This document shows positions 17,601-24,714 of a stretch of DNA of 64,000 bases, in pieces. This stretch comes from Chloroflexota bacterium. GTDB taxonomy: Bacteria; Chloroflexota; Dehalococcoidia; Lucifugimonadales; UBA3495. How positions within the stretch are numbered: the stretch's first letter is position 1; each line of letters opens with the position of its first letter. The stretch lies in assembly GCA_009840165.1 (NCBI GenBank), contig VXOG01000067.1:62406-126405 (forward strand), written 5' to 3'. Below the pieces are notes generated by a model that did no database searches, was not told where the DNA came from, and worked only from the letters and a program-made list of their open reading frames with translations. Made by a program: the position numbers and the translations under genes.

Positions 17601-19429
17601 CTGGAACGCCTCTGTCGCGAGGGATTCTGGATTCCCGCTTTCGCGGGAATGACGTCCTGAAGGTGGGCCGATGGGTTCCCGGCGGGGCAGCCGTCGCCGG
17701 CATGGCCGCTGCCGTCATGGCTACCGTGTCGAGCAATCTCGACGGTGTTGTCCAACTGGCGGGGATGGCCCAAAGCAAGATGCAGGGCATGGCTGCTCCG
17801 CTCTCAAACTTTGATTTTTGGCGCAGCAGCCGCGCGATTCCCGAATCCCCAGAATTTGAGCCATCCAGACTGACCCCGTGGCTGGAATCGGATAATTTCG
17901 TTGAAACGGCGTTTCACATTACCGAGTTCCCGTTCTTCACCTTCCTCTTTGCCGACCTCCATGCTCACATGATGACCATGCCCTTCGCCGTCCTGGCGTT
18001 GGCGTTGGGCTTCGCACTGCTGGTAGGCTTGAGCCGGGTGTCGTTGCGCGCCCCATGGCCTTGGGTCGTAGTCTTCGTGCTCGCCCTGGCGGTGGGCAGT
18101 CTGTGGGCGATCAATTCGTGGGAGTACCCGGCCTACGTTCTGCTGATGCTCGGATGTGTCGCCGGGGGCGCATGGATGATGCCGGGCCGTATCAAGACAC
18201 GCCTCGCCGTTGCAGCCGTGTTGAGCCTGCTGGCGCTGGCGGTGAGTTATCTCGCTTTTCAACCGTTCCATGCCTTCAACGAGACCTTCGGAACCGGCAT
18301 CGAACCCACTCGTTGGCGCACGCCCTTATCCAACTATCTGCTGATTCACGCGTTGCCCATGCTCGCCGCCGCGTGTCTGCTGTCTGCCACGCTAACCCGA
18401 GCCATCGTTCCGGTCCTGGCGCGCGTAAAAGGGCGACAACCCATAGAGGTTCGGGACCAATGGCTGTTGATGGGAGTGAGCTTGGGTCTGGTCCTGGCCT
18501 GCTATTTCTGGGCGGCCGGTTTCGTTACCGTAGGCTTCCTTACTGTCGCCCTCACCTTGACGGCATGGGCATTAGCTGCCTGCATCGCTTCGGGAGAATA
18601 TCCCGAGGGCCGTGCCGATTTGATGGCTCTGGCGATGCTGGCAATGGCGTTCGCTATCGGCATTGGCGTCGATCTTATCCGAATTGAGGGCGACATCGCC
18701 CGGATGAACACGCTGTTCAAGTATTACTTAGTGGCGTGGCTGTTGTTCGCAGCGTCGGGGGCTTACGGGCTTTGGCGAGGCTGGACGGCCGCCGCGACAA
18801 GCGGTGGATTCCTGCGCAACACGCTCAGGTGGATAGGAGCCGGCGTCATTCTCACCGTCTTTGCCGGAACTTTGGTCTATCCTGCGCTGGCTACCCCGGT
18901 TCGCATCGCTGACCGATTCAACCCCCTGCCGCTGACGCTGGACGGAACCGCGTGGATGCCGGCAGCCGTGTATCATCCCCCGGACTGGTGCGCCGAACAG
19001 CCCCTGAAACCCATCGAACTTAAATGGGATTACGAGGCGATTCGTTGGCTCCAAGACAACGTTTCAGGGACGCCCGTCGTGCTGGAAGGACACGGCAGTC
19101 AGTATTGCTGGAATACCCGCATATCCCAGTACACAGGTCTGCCTACCGTGCTGGGTTGGCCCTGGCACCAGCAGCAGCAACGCGGCGACGGCGAAATCGT
19201 CCGCCGACGCGCCCGGGACGTGGCGACCATGTACAGTACGCCTAGCCACGACCGAGCGCTGGAGTTGCTGGAACAATATCGCGTCAGCTACATCGTCGTC
19301 GGGGCGCTGGAGCGCGGTTATTACGATAGTCGCGGAATCGCCAAATTTGATGCCATGAGCGACAAGGGACTGCTAACTCTGGCCTATGCCAATGACGGAA
19401 CCCGAATCTACCAGGTTCCGGGCAATTAG
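14630..19429 (+). CDS. Giant YYY-family (DUF2298-type) membrane protein with N-terminal glycosyltransferase-like half
   Basis: A 1599-residue polytopic membrane protein. The first half (to about 740) resembles PMT/ArnT-like lipid-linked sugar transferases, with an acidic HPDERSFYLR site after helix 1 and HIQHAHFYRPEPF. Residues about 430-510 form a soluble acidic linker with two copies of DAPFSEEWHATPP (437-449, 469-481). The second half is the YYY domain known from Chloroflexi and archaea: YLNYYYWGYF near 934, and a C-terminal TGLPTVLGWPWHQQQQRG region with YIVVGALERGYY. Two dispersed genomic repeats are translated in frame (about 498-507 and 983-1008). It is probably a cell-surface glycosylation enzyme. 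The TTG start is uncertain. Confidence 0.85.
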   Translation: MNALRFRIPGPLRHLWGANFLLVALLAVALALRLYGINWDDGHGFHPDERSFYLRAGDMLCLLTAGPDADGPYCSAAHLRSLLAGDQFQGIEPGLPDLGTALSAERSPLNPRWFPLGSALIYALVLLRTLLEPFVDWGVMELRFAGRTLAGLADVGSVWLLYLIGRRMYGRWTGILAAALTTFAVIHIQHAHFYRPEPFTVLASLGALWAMLRFIESGRGRDAALLGALVGLAMAPKISVAPILAPLVLTFLWVAKDRSGRDWPQLRPWDIARIVPFAVLAGLAALAAFFITTPYAFLDLTNFIADIREQAGMAGDAGRFPFTWQYADTPAFLYQIRQTAVWGLGLPLGIVAWVAAPVTAWFAWRGGITQRSDLLLLAWAVPALVFLELFEVKFLRYVFPLMPFYILMAAGMLVAFVIWARNRRRVVAGSAESPPDDAPFSEEWHATPPTVGDDLIFDEPLFGDEPFPDAPFSEEWHATPPLAGATVLTNSPQQSYSPVIASAVWQSRWNAVGSLINRYAYPVSIATVAIVLVATVLYAIAFVEVYGRTHTAIAASDWINGNVPRSASIINGGSYWDEQLPNLRGYDVWTFPAYHTDRDLDKIPELIERLADAGYVVFYSNRAYGSVARLPDEFPQSSTFYRLLFSGDLGYQLERAFTSYPTLAGVHLRDDPYGRAGLATPPIAPGGNVGQPDGVVINLGYADENVIGYDHPQALIFHNVEQLTERQIRERIDKAAESAASTEAPLMLSPSALKAQRSGGTWSEVSNRDGWANRVPWLSWLLVIELICLVAFPFTWWLMRRLPDRGILFARTLGLLLVAWVAWWLVNAGVMRFSVGTVWVAMFVVAIPSAVVLWRHWRLMLDWLREKWRLVLTAEALFLLAYLAFVMVRAANPDLWHPWRGGEKPMELAYFTAVARSSVLPPYDPWLSGGYLNYYYWGYFILSVPVRLTGIPPATAFNVAVPLLFALTATGAGSLVYNLVAVSSFRRKAKSGTPLSRGILDSRFRGNDVLKVGRWVPGGAAVAGMAAAVMATVSSNLDGVVQLAGMAQSKMQGMAAPLSNFDFWRSSRAIPESPEFEPSRLTPWLESDNFVETAFHITEFPFFTFLFADLHAHMMTMPFAVLALALGFALLVGLSRVSLRAPWPWVVVFVLALAVGSLWAINSWEYPAYVLLMLGCVAGGAWMMPGRIKTRLAVAAVLSLLALAVSYLAFQPFHAFNETFGTGIEPTRWRTPLSNYLLIHALPMLAAACLLSATLTRAIVPVLARVKGRQPIEVRDQWLLMGVSLGLVLACYFWAAGFVTVGFLTVALTLTAWALAACIASGEYPEGRADLMALAMLAMAFAIGIGVDLIRIEGDIARMNTLFKYYLVAWLLFAASGAYGLWRGWTAAATSGGFLRNTLRWIGAGVILTVFAGTLVYPALATPVRIADRFNPLPLTLDGTAWMPAAVYHPPDWCAEQPLKPIELKWDYEAIRWLQDNVSGTPVVLEGHGSQYCWNTRISQYTGLPTVLGWPWHQQQQRGDGEIVRRRARDVATMYSTPSHDRALELLEQYRVSYIVVGALERGYYDSRGIAKFDAMSDKGLLTLAYANDGTRIYQVPGN
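16123..16150. repeat. TGTCATTGCGAG...GTGGCAATCC repeat inside the YYY gene
   Basis: The segment TGTCATTGCGAG followed by GTGGCAATCC is a recognisable dispersed bacterial repeat (known from Dehalococcoides-type genomes). It lies in the linker of the membrane protein and is read through in frame as part of PVIASAVWQSR. Confidence 0.55.
17577..17654. repeat. 78-bp palindromic repeat (CGTCATTCC...GGAATGACG) inside the YYY gene
   Basis: The element starts CGTCATTCC and ends with the exact complement GGAATGACG, and has an inner hairpin TTCCCGC-TTTC-GCGGGAA. This is the common 'attcccgctttcgcgggaatgacg' repeat type. Its length is 78 bases (26 codons), so the host frame is kept; it is translated as a basic segment containing LDSRFRGND. 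A degenerate relative is at 36838-36880. Confidence 0.85.
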
Positions 19430-19435
19430 GCGCTT

Positions 19436-19464
19436 TTGACCCTCCTGAACCCGTACCCTATAAT
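19436..19464 (+). promoter_or_regulatory. Sigma-70-type promoter (TTGACC-N17-TATAAT)
   Basis: TTGACC at 19436-19441 and a perfect TATAAT at 19459-19464 are separated by exactly 17 bases. The start codon of the Gfo/Idh gene lies 72 bases further on. This is the best consensus promoter in the window. Confidence 0.85.
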
Positions 19465-19535
19465 CCCTATCGCTGCGCCGCCGCCCTATACTTGCTTCCG
19501 GCGGTGACCTGAGGTATCGCCAAGGAGGTACAACT

Positions 19536-20570
19536 GTGGCAATCGAATCCGTCCGCGTCGGCTTGATCGGCGCCGGCCGCAACACCCGAGACCGGCATAT
19601 TCCCGGCTTCAACGATACTCCCGGCGTTGAGATCGGCGCCGTTGCCAACCGCTCCCGCGAGTCCGGTCAGCGGGTCGCCGACGCCTTCAACATCCCAACC
19701 GTGTACGACAGCTGGGAAGAACTGCTGGAAGACGAAAGCCTGGACGCGGTTTGTATCGGCACCTGGCCGTATATGCACCGTACATTGACCACGGCGGCGC
19801 TGGCCGCCGGCAAGCACGTCCTTTGCGAAGCCCGCATGGCCATGAACGCGGCAGAGGCTCACGAGATGCTGGCGGTATCTCAGCAGACCCCCGGATTGGT
19901 GGCCCAGATTGTGCCGTCTCCCATGAGCTTCGGCATTGACGACCTGCTGATCCGCCTCATATCCGAGGGATTCCTGGGCGAGTTGGTGTCCGTTGACGTG
20001 CAGTCCCAAACCGGGTTCGCCGACCGCGATTCGACCATGCACTGGCGGCAGGACCGGGACCTCAGCGGTTTCAACATCCTGAACATGGGCATCTGGTACG
20101 AGGCGATGATCCGCTGGGTGGGTCGCGCCACCCAGGTCATGGCGATGAGCAAAATTTCGGTGCCGCACCGCAGGGACGACGATGGCAACTGGCGTTCCGT
20201 CACCATCCCCGACACGGTGGACATTCTCTGCCGGCTCGCCAACGGGGCCAACGCTCACCTGCGCTTCAGCGCCTGCGCCGGCCTTTCGCCAGGCAACTCG
20301 GTGTGGTTGTACGGCACCGAGGGCACCATCCACGTTGACAACCGGTTGCGGGTCTTCGGCGGCAAGCGCGGCGATTCCGAGTTGCAGGAAATCGCCAACC
20401 CGCCGGAAAGCCGCTATGGGTGGGCCGTCGAGCAGGAGTTCATAGCGTCCATCCGCGACGGCGCCCCCGTGATGCGCACCCCGTTCAACATCGGCGTCCA
20501 CTACATGGAATGGACCGAAGCGGTAACCGTAAGCGCGCAAACCGGGGAGGCGGTGCATTTGCCGTTGTGA
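19536..20570 (+). CDS. Gfo/Idh/MocA-family oxidoreductase, catalytic Lys replaced
   Basis: A predicted NAD(P)-dependent dehydrogenase of 344 residues with an N-terminal Rossmann fold (VGLIGAGRNTRDRHIPGF). In most of the family the second domain boundary carries EKP with the catalytic Lys. Here it reads CEARMAMN (about 96-103), so the Lys is Ala and the Pro is Arg. A GTG start is preceded by AAGGAGG. The protein is not degraded elsewhere, so it may catalyse a different reaction or act through another residue. The substrate is unknown. It is monocistronic with its own promoter, and convergent with the next gene. Confidence 0.85.
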   Translation: MAIESVRVGLIGAGRNTRDRHIPGFNDTPGVEIGAVANRSRESGQRVADAFNIPTVYDSWEELLEDESLDAVCIGTWPYMHRTLTTAALAAGKHVLCEARMAMNAAEAHEMLAVSQQTPGLVAQIVPSPMSFGIDDLLIRLISEGFLGELVSVDVQSQTGFADRDSTMHWRQDRDLSGFNILNMGIWYEAMIRWVGRATQVMAMSKISVPHRRDDDGNWRSVTIPDTVDILCRLANGANAHLRFSACAGLSPGNSVWLYGTEGTIHVDNRLRVFGGKRGDSELQEIANPPESRYGWAVEQEFIASIRDGAPVMRTPFNIGVHYMEWTEAVTVSAQTGEAVHLPL

Positions 20571-20597
20571 TCCCCACGCTTATCACAATGGTAAAGT

Positions 20598-20622
20598 CGG
20601 GGCAGCTACGAAGGCTGCCCCG
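20598..20622. terminator. Bidirectional terminator-like hairpin
   Basis: CGGGGCAGC and GCTGCCCCG form a 9-bp stem with a 7-base loop between two convergent genes. There is no strong T tract on either side. Confidence 0.55.
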
Positions 20623-20629
20623 CGGTGTG

Positions 20630-21028
20630 TCACTCAGCGTCCTCCGTCTCGCCGCGGAGAAATTCAGCAAGTTCGTCGGAGACTTGAAAACGTTGTAACG
20701 CTTCGTCAACGCGGCTGTTGTACTTTTGCCGTTCTTCACGACGTGCCTCGGCACGTGCTTTCGCCAGAACTTTGGCCCTGGCCGCTCTTCTGATTTCCAT
20801 CTTGGTTTCAAACATCTTGCGCGCCTCGTCAAACAAGCCGGCCATTGGTATCACAAAGGCCCAGTACAACTTTGTTACCGTGGTTTCAAACCACTGATAG
20901 GCCCAAAACTCCGAACCAGAGAAGACTTCCAGAATCGTCAGACAGCCGCCACCGACCACGGTAAAGCCTATAATCTGCCACCAGATGCCCCGGTCAGATA
21001 TTTGTCCGGAACGTTCCGGTTGCCTCAT
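20630..21028 (-). CDS. Small membrane protein with charged C-terminal helix
   Basis: A 132-residue protein of unknown family. Two hydrophobic segments are seen (about 15-37, WWQIIGFTVVGGGCLTILEV, and 54-66, LYWAFVIPMAGLF), followed by a long highly charged helix rich in Arg/Ala/Glu (68-105) that could form a coiled coil. I chose the inner ATG at 21028, because the upstream in-frame start would overlap the preceding gene by eleven bases. It lies 31 bases downstream of the UGSC-type gene on the same strand, so the two are probably co-transcribed. Confidence 0.65.
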   Translation of the reverse strand: MRQPERSGQISDRGIWWQIIGFTVVGGGCLTILEVFSGSEFWAYQWFETTVTKLYWAFVIPMAGLFDEARKMFETKMEIRRAARAKVLAKARAEARREERQKYNSRVDEALQRFQVSDELAEFLRGETEDAE

Positions 21029-21059
21029 TGTAGCATCCTTCGCGACAGCGCTGCGAGTT

Positions 21060-21602
21060 CTACCTGTCAACCAGGCACGCGATCACTTGCGGCGCTGCCG
21101 TTGCAGCACGCTCCGTCAACTCGGCGTCGTTGAGGGTGACGATGGGGTGCTCGATGATGGCGAGACCGTACTCCGGGTCGCCGCGCATTCGGGACATGGC
21201 GTGGGCCTGGCTGATGAAAGGTCGGGTGGTCAGCACGGTTGAGGGGATGCCGAGCAGTTCGGTTTCCATTGCGTCGTGCACACTGCACGCGGTGCAGGAC
21301 CCTCATTCAGCAGTGGCGTGTATTGCCACGTCGATGCTCTTGGCCGTGCGTTGCAAGTCCTCGATGCGGGCCGGCCACTGCCAGCCGCCCTTGTTGTGCT
21401 CAACCGTGCCGGCGATGTCGTACCGCTCGCCGATGATGGCGGCGATGCGTCGCAGCAGGTCTTCCGAGTGGGGCTTGTTGTTGGCGAAGAGGCCAATCAC
21501 CTTGCCGTCCAGCGTCGCCGGGCGTTGCGCCAACCGCGCGGGAGCTTCCGGCCCGTCGTCGCGGGGATCCATGGTGATTATTGAGCCGCCGTTTGTGGTC
21601 AT
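21060..21602 (-). CDS. UGSC-family selenoprotein (in-frame UGA = Sec100)
   Basis: Translated from ATG 21602 (AGGAGG seven bases upstream), the frame meets TGA at codon 100 (21305-21303) and then continues without break for 80 codons to a stop at 21060. The residues at the interruption read A-E-[UGA]-G-S-C-T-A-C, which matches the UGSC motif of a known bacterial (seleno)protein family. Both sides look like one protein: before it KVIGLFANNKPHSEDLL and a Rossmann-like IDVAIHATAE strand, after it GIPSTVLTTRPF and a C-terminal helix. A hairpin at 21272-21291 fits a bacterial SECIS. Sec100 and Cys103 would form a UxxC redox pair. Without Sec insertion the product stops at 99 residues. Confidence 0.85.
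21272..21291 (-). promoter_or_regulatory. Candidate bacterial SECIS hairpin
   Basis: Downstream of the UGA, nucleotides +12 to +31 fold into an 8-bp stem with one bulged A and a GTG loop; the arms are CGCGTGCA and TGCACGACG. The loop starts 20 nucleotides after the UGA and its first base is G. Both fit the published bacterial SECIS rule (apical loop about 16-37 nt from the UGA, G among the first loop bases). A competing CTGCAC/GTGCAG hairpin slightly closer to the UGA is also possible. Confidence 0.6.
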
Positions 21603-21703
21603 AACGTAACCTCCTATTATTTTCTTCCTGTTCAAAATCCGGCTAAGAAGGTGTCTAATAGGCCAGACGTGAGTTTCAGGCGAGAGGCGAGATTGAAGGA
21701 ACT

Positions 21704-21742
21704 CCCCCTCACCCCAACCCTCTCCCACCAGGGGAGAGGGAG
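21704..21742. repeat. CCCTCTCCC/GGGAGAGGG palindromic repeat
   Basis: CCCTCACCCCAACCCTCTCCC followed by GGGGAGAGGGAG forms a 9-bp hairpin in the gap between the UGSC gene and its upstream partner. It belongs to a dispersed repeat type, with a relative at 38633-38660. Confidence 0.65.
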
Positions 21743-21756
21743 ATTTTAGACACGTA

Positions 21757-22755
21757 CTAAGGGATTTGCACTTGGCGCGTTACCGAGCGGCTGCTGCCCC
21801 AAGTGCTGATGAGGCTGACGAACCCGCCGGCCATGCCGCCGCCGGGTAGAACAGTGATGCGGTCCGCGTCGGCTACTACCGGAACCATGCGGTCGTGGTC
21901 CAGCTCGTGGCCCATGCGATGCCAACGCATCCATTCGGCTACCGGGAGCTGGGCTTTTTCGTGCAGAAACTCCGCCACTTGCCGCCTGGACCATCCGGCC
22001 TCGCCGATGTGCAGCATGGCCTCCGGGCTGATTACGCAGATTATCTCCGGCATTCCGGGGCCAAAGGCCAGCATCGAATGGGCCACGGTGGTCAAAAAGT
22101 CCGCGGGATCCCGGTCGCCGTGCAGGGTCACCTGCAACGGCCCCAGCGTAGCGTAAGCGGTGACTATCGTCGCGTCGCCGCCGTAGCCCAGTTCCGAGGC
22201 CAGCGACGGCCACGGGCTGATCGCCAGGTTCTCCGGGAAGCAGAAGGTGATTTTGCCCGGATGCCCGAAGGTGCTGTTGTCCATCACCACCGGAACGGAA
22301 CCGTAGAAGTTGGCCTTAAACAGGTTGACCGCCCGGCCGATGGCGGCGTTGGCCCGGCTGCCGTTGCCCATCATCTCCACGCCGGCGTTCATGCCGATGG
22401 AGTCGGAGTAAGGGCCGCTGACCACCGTCAGCACGGTTACCCCGTTAGTGGACGTGCTGCTGGCGTGCAGGTTGAACGAGCGGTCGGCGATGGCGGACAG
22501 AGATGCCAGCACCACCGGAAAATGCTCGGGGAGGCAGCCGGCCATCACTGCGTTGACCGCCGCCTTGCCGGCCATGAACCGCTTTTGCCGGATAACCTCG
22601 GTGCCCAGATCGTGATCGGCAGATACGCCGGCGTAGTCCAGCATCGCCTGCACCCGCTCCGTCGTAGGCGGCACGATGGGCAGGCCGTCGGTGAGGCCGT
22701 TGTCAAAGTAGTAGTCCTGGGCGGCGCTCCAGTCGTCGAAACTATGTGTGGTCAT
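21757..22755 (-). CDS. Conserved protein of unknown function, likely partner of the UGSC gene
   Basis: A 332-residue soluble protein from ATG 22755; a GTG at 22812 would add 19 residues. The N-terminal region contains DNGLTDGLPIVPPTTERVQAML. The centre is rich in Gly and short hydrophobic strands, for example MNAGVEMMGNGSRANAAIGRAVNLFK and MDNSTFGHPGKITFCFPEN, and the C-terminus has ADRITVLPGGGMAGG. I recognise no catalytic motif. It lies directly upstream of the selenoprotein gene on the same strand (154 bases, including a repeat). My recollection that DGLPIVPPT-type proteins co-occur with UGSC proteins is not verified. Confidence 0.7.
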   Translation of the reverse strand: MTTHSFDDWSAAQDYYFDNGLTDGLPIVPPTTERVQAMLDYAGVSADHDLGTEVIRQKRFMAGKAAVNAVMAGCLPEHFPVVLASLSAIADRSFNLHASSTSTNGVTVLTVVSGPYSDSIGMNAGVEMMGNGSRANAAIGRAVNLFKANFYGSVPVVMDNSTFGHPGKITFCFPENLAISPWPSLASELGYGGDATIVTAYATLGPLQVTLHGDRDPADFLTTVAHSMLAFGPGMPEIICVISPEAMLHIGEAGWSRRQVAEFLHEKAQLPVAEWMRWHRMGHELDHDRMVPVVADADRITVLPGGGMAGGFVSLISTWGSSRSVTRQVQIP

Positions 22756-23307
22756 GTTGGTCAAGCACTCACTGGTTGTGGAATGGTAGTTGGGATTATG
22801 CCATTGTTTCACCGTGGGGGCGAATAATCATTCGGGTTTGGGGTTCTCCTTTGCCTGCCAGAGGTGAGGGTTTCTGATGATCGGTCGTTGTCAGCCCACG
22901 GCCGGGGTTTTACGCATGGTTTTTGACGCTGTCGTTCGCGCCCGACACGGCCTTGCGGCGATGTCGGATGCCAGCGCTGCGCCAGGCGCTGTGCTGTTGG
23001 GACCCCGCCGGTTAAGCATTGGCCGGACGCGGGTCTTGCCGAGCGTTTGCGATTTTTACTGACTGGCCGTTACGACCGGTTTGGGTTGGTTTCACCTCTG
23101 GCAGGCGTTGGGATTTGATAAGCCGGGACCGGCTGGTCATTCACGTGATGAGACCATGATAGAACGGGTGTGCCGGTAGGGTCAACAGGCGGGTGTCATC
23201 GTTTGGGGAATCGTGAGAATCAGGATTACCCGGATTGAAGGATTGACAGGATTGGCCTGTTCCCCCTTGGTGATTTGGATCGGCTGTGACAAAGGGGTGG
23301 TAGTCCC
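22756..23307. other. Intergenic region, about 550 bases, repeat-containing
   Basis: No convincing gene is seen. The region begins with a degenerate GGGGGCGAAT-AATC-ATTCG palindrome (about 22815-22840). At 23217-23254 it holds a GAATCAGGATTACCCGG / ATTGAAGGATTGACAGGATT segment of the dispersed GGATT-type repeat. The middle part has no evident promoter or hairpin. Confidence 0.55.
23217..23254. repeat. GGATT-iterated dispersed repeat
   Basis: Four near-repeats of the AGGATT/GGATT type (cAGGATTa, cGGATTg, AGGATTg, AGGATTg) occur in 38 bases. This is a pattern seen as a scattered intergenic repeat in several bacterial genomes. Confidence 0.5.
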
Positions 23308-24714
23308 CTACCGCCGCGCTCCACCCTGCCGGTAATCGGGTGCATCGATGAGGAGCTCACTCACTACCAATCGATCTTGGAGACGCGATGCTATCTCGGG
23401 CCGCGTTTCCGCTATTTCTTCTACCATATAGGCACTAGTGATGATGGTAGGCAAGCGTTCTTCGTAGCGATGATTTATGATTTGGAACAACTTCTCGTCG
23501 GCACTTGGACCGCCAGAACGCTGCTTCATCTCATCAAGAATCATCATGTCGACCGCTTTCAACCGTTCCAACAAATCAAACTGGCGCACCCAATTATCCC
23601 TATCAGATGATGCTCGCAACTGGTCGAGAAGGTCGGGGATTGTGCAAAAAAATACCTCATCACCGAGGTTTTCTCGCTCAATGCCGGCAGCAACCGCCAA
23701 ATGCGTTTTGCCCACGCCATAAGTACCGTACAATCCCAACCAACCAGATGGGTTTTGCGCCCAGAGCTGCACGTAGGCTTTGGCTGTTGCAAGATTTCGT
23801 TGCTGGTGTTCTGTCAATCGCGTATTGCCGTGTGGGTCGAAAGTAGCGAAAGTCATCCGCTGACGCATGCTCGACGGGATGGTACCAAGATCCATTCGGG
23901 CCGGTACTAAGTTCCTCCCTAGGCTGTATAGCGTTCCTGTTCCGTCTGATGACTGCAAACGGGTGCGCAAGAACGCGATTAGATTGCTAGGCTCACCTCT
24001 CAGAGTAACAACAGTCGGGAGCCGTTCTTGATGCCTGCGCGATAGCAATTGCAATAAGCGTTCATGGCTCCAGGTAGTGATGACGTTGGTGGGTAAGTCA
24101 TCGAGTACTAGCATCGGTGCATCTCGCACTTGCTCGTACAGATCAACTAGACTTAGCTCTTGTCGATCATCGAAGCCACTCCGCAGGTAATCAAGGAGGT
24201 CCGCGACTGTGATGTAAAGTACAGGCTCGCCTCGTTCTATTCTGCGGTTGGCGATAGCCGCACCCAAAAAGGTTTTTCCGCTACCACTCGGACCTGCAAA
24301 TGAAATCCAACCGTTTGGAGCGTTAGCATATTCCTCGGCGGCAGTGTACGCGGCGTTGAATGCTTGCTGGCTGGTAATGTCCGTAGTAAGCCCGTTGGGG
24401 TTGGCATTCTCAAATGTCGAGTAACGCAAAGCACCTAAATTGCTATAACGTTCTAGGATTTTGATGCGTTGCCGCCTATCTTGCCCTGATTTTTGGCAAC
24501 TGCAAGGCAGCACTTGGCCAAAATCAGGGTGTCCGACCGGCACCCGTGGAGTTAGCCAGCCAGAGCCTTTGCACACAAGACAATCATTCGTTTTGATTTC
24601 GGTCGATTGTATTGTCGAATTCCCAAGGTAATCTCCCATGGCGTCGTCGGTAACTGTCCAAGAATTTCGCGCGCCGATTCGCCTCAGGATCGTTCCCAGA
24701 CTCTCCATGCTCAT
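23308..24714 (-). CDS. Helicase-loader-like protein with two tandem DnaC/IstB-type AAA+ domains
   Basis: A 468-residue protein. Cys45-xx-Cys48 and Cys71-x-Cys73 near the N-terminus suggest a zinc site. Domain 1 has Walker A GPSGSGKT (141-148) and Walker B MLVLDD (201-206). Domain 2 has Walker A GTYGVGKT (330-337), Walker B MMILDE (390-395) and an arginine-finger-like SRLQDR (443-448). DnaC and DnaI loaders normally have one AAA+ domain, so this is a duplicated form. It overlaps the DnaD-like gene and lies in a run with dnaB, which supports a role in loading the replicative helicase. Confidence 0.85.
   Translation of the reverse strand: MSMESLGTILRRIGARNSWTVTDDAMGDYLGNSTIQSTEIKTNDCLVCKGSGWLTPRVPVGHPDFGQVLPCSCQKSGQDRRQRIKILERYSNLGALRYSTFENANPNGLTTDITSQQAFNAAYTAAEEYANAPNGWISFAGPSGSGKTFLGAAIANRRIERGEPVLYITVADLLDYLRSGFDDRQELSLVDLYEQVRDAPMLVLDDLPTNVITTWSHERLLQLLSRRHQERLPTVVTLRGEPSNLIAFLRTRLQSSDGTGTLYSLGRNLVPARMDLGTIPSSMRQRMTFATFDPHGNTRLTEHQQRNLATAKAYVQLWAQNPSGWLGLYGTYGVGKTHLAVAAGIERENLGDEVFFCTIPDLLDQLRASSDRDNWVRQFDLLERLKAVDMMILDEMKQRSGGPSADEKLFQIINHRYEERLPTIITSAYMVEEIAETRPEIASRLQDRLVVSELLIDAPDYRQGGARR

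Noticed and set aside
22877-23062. A 61-codon frame in the 22.8-23.3 kb spacer
   Set aside because: No SD, no recognisable motif and unlike neighbouring genes in composition.
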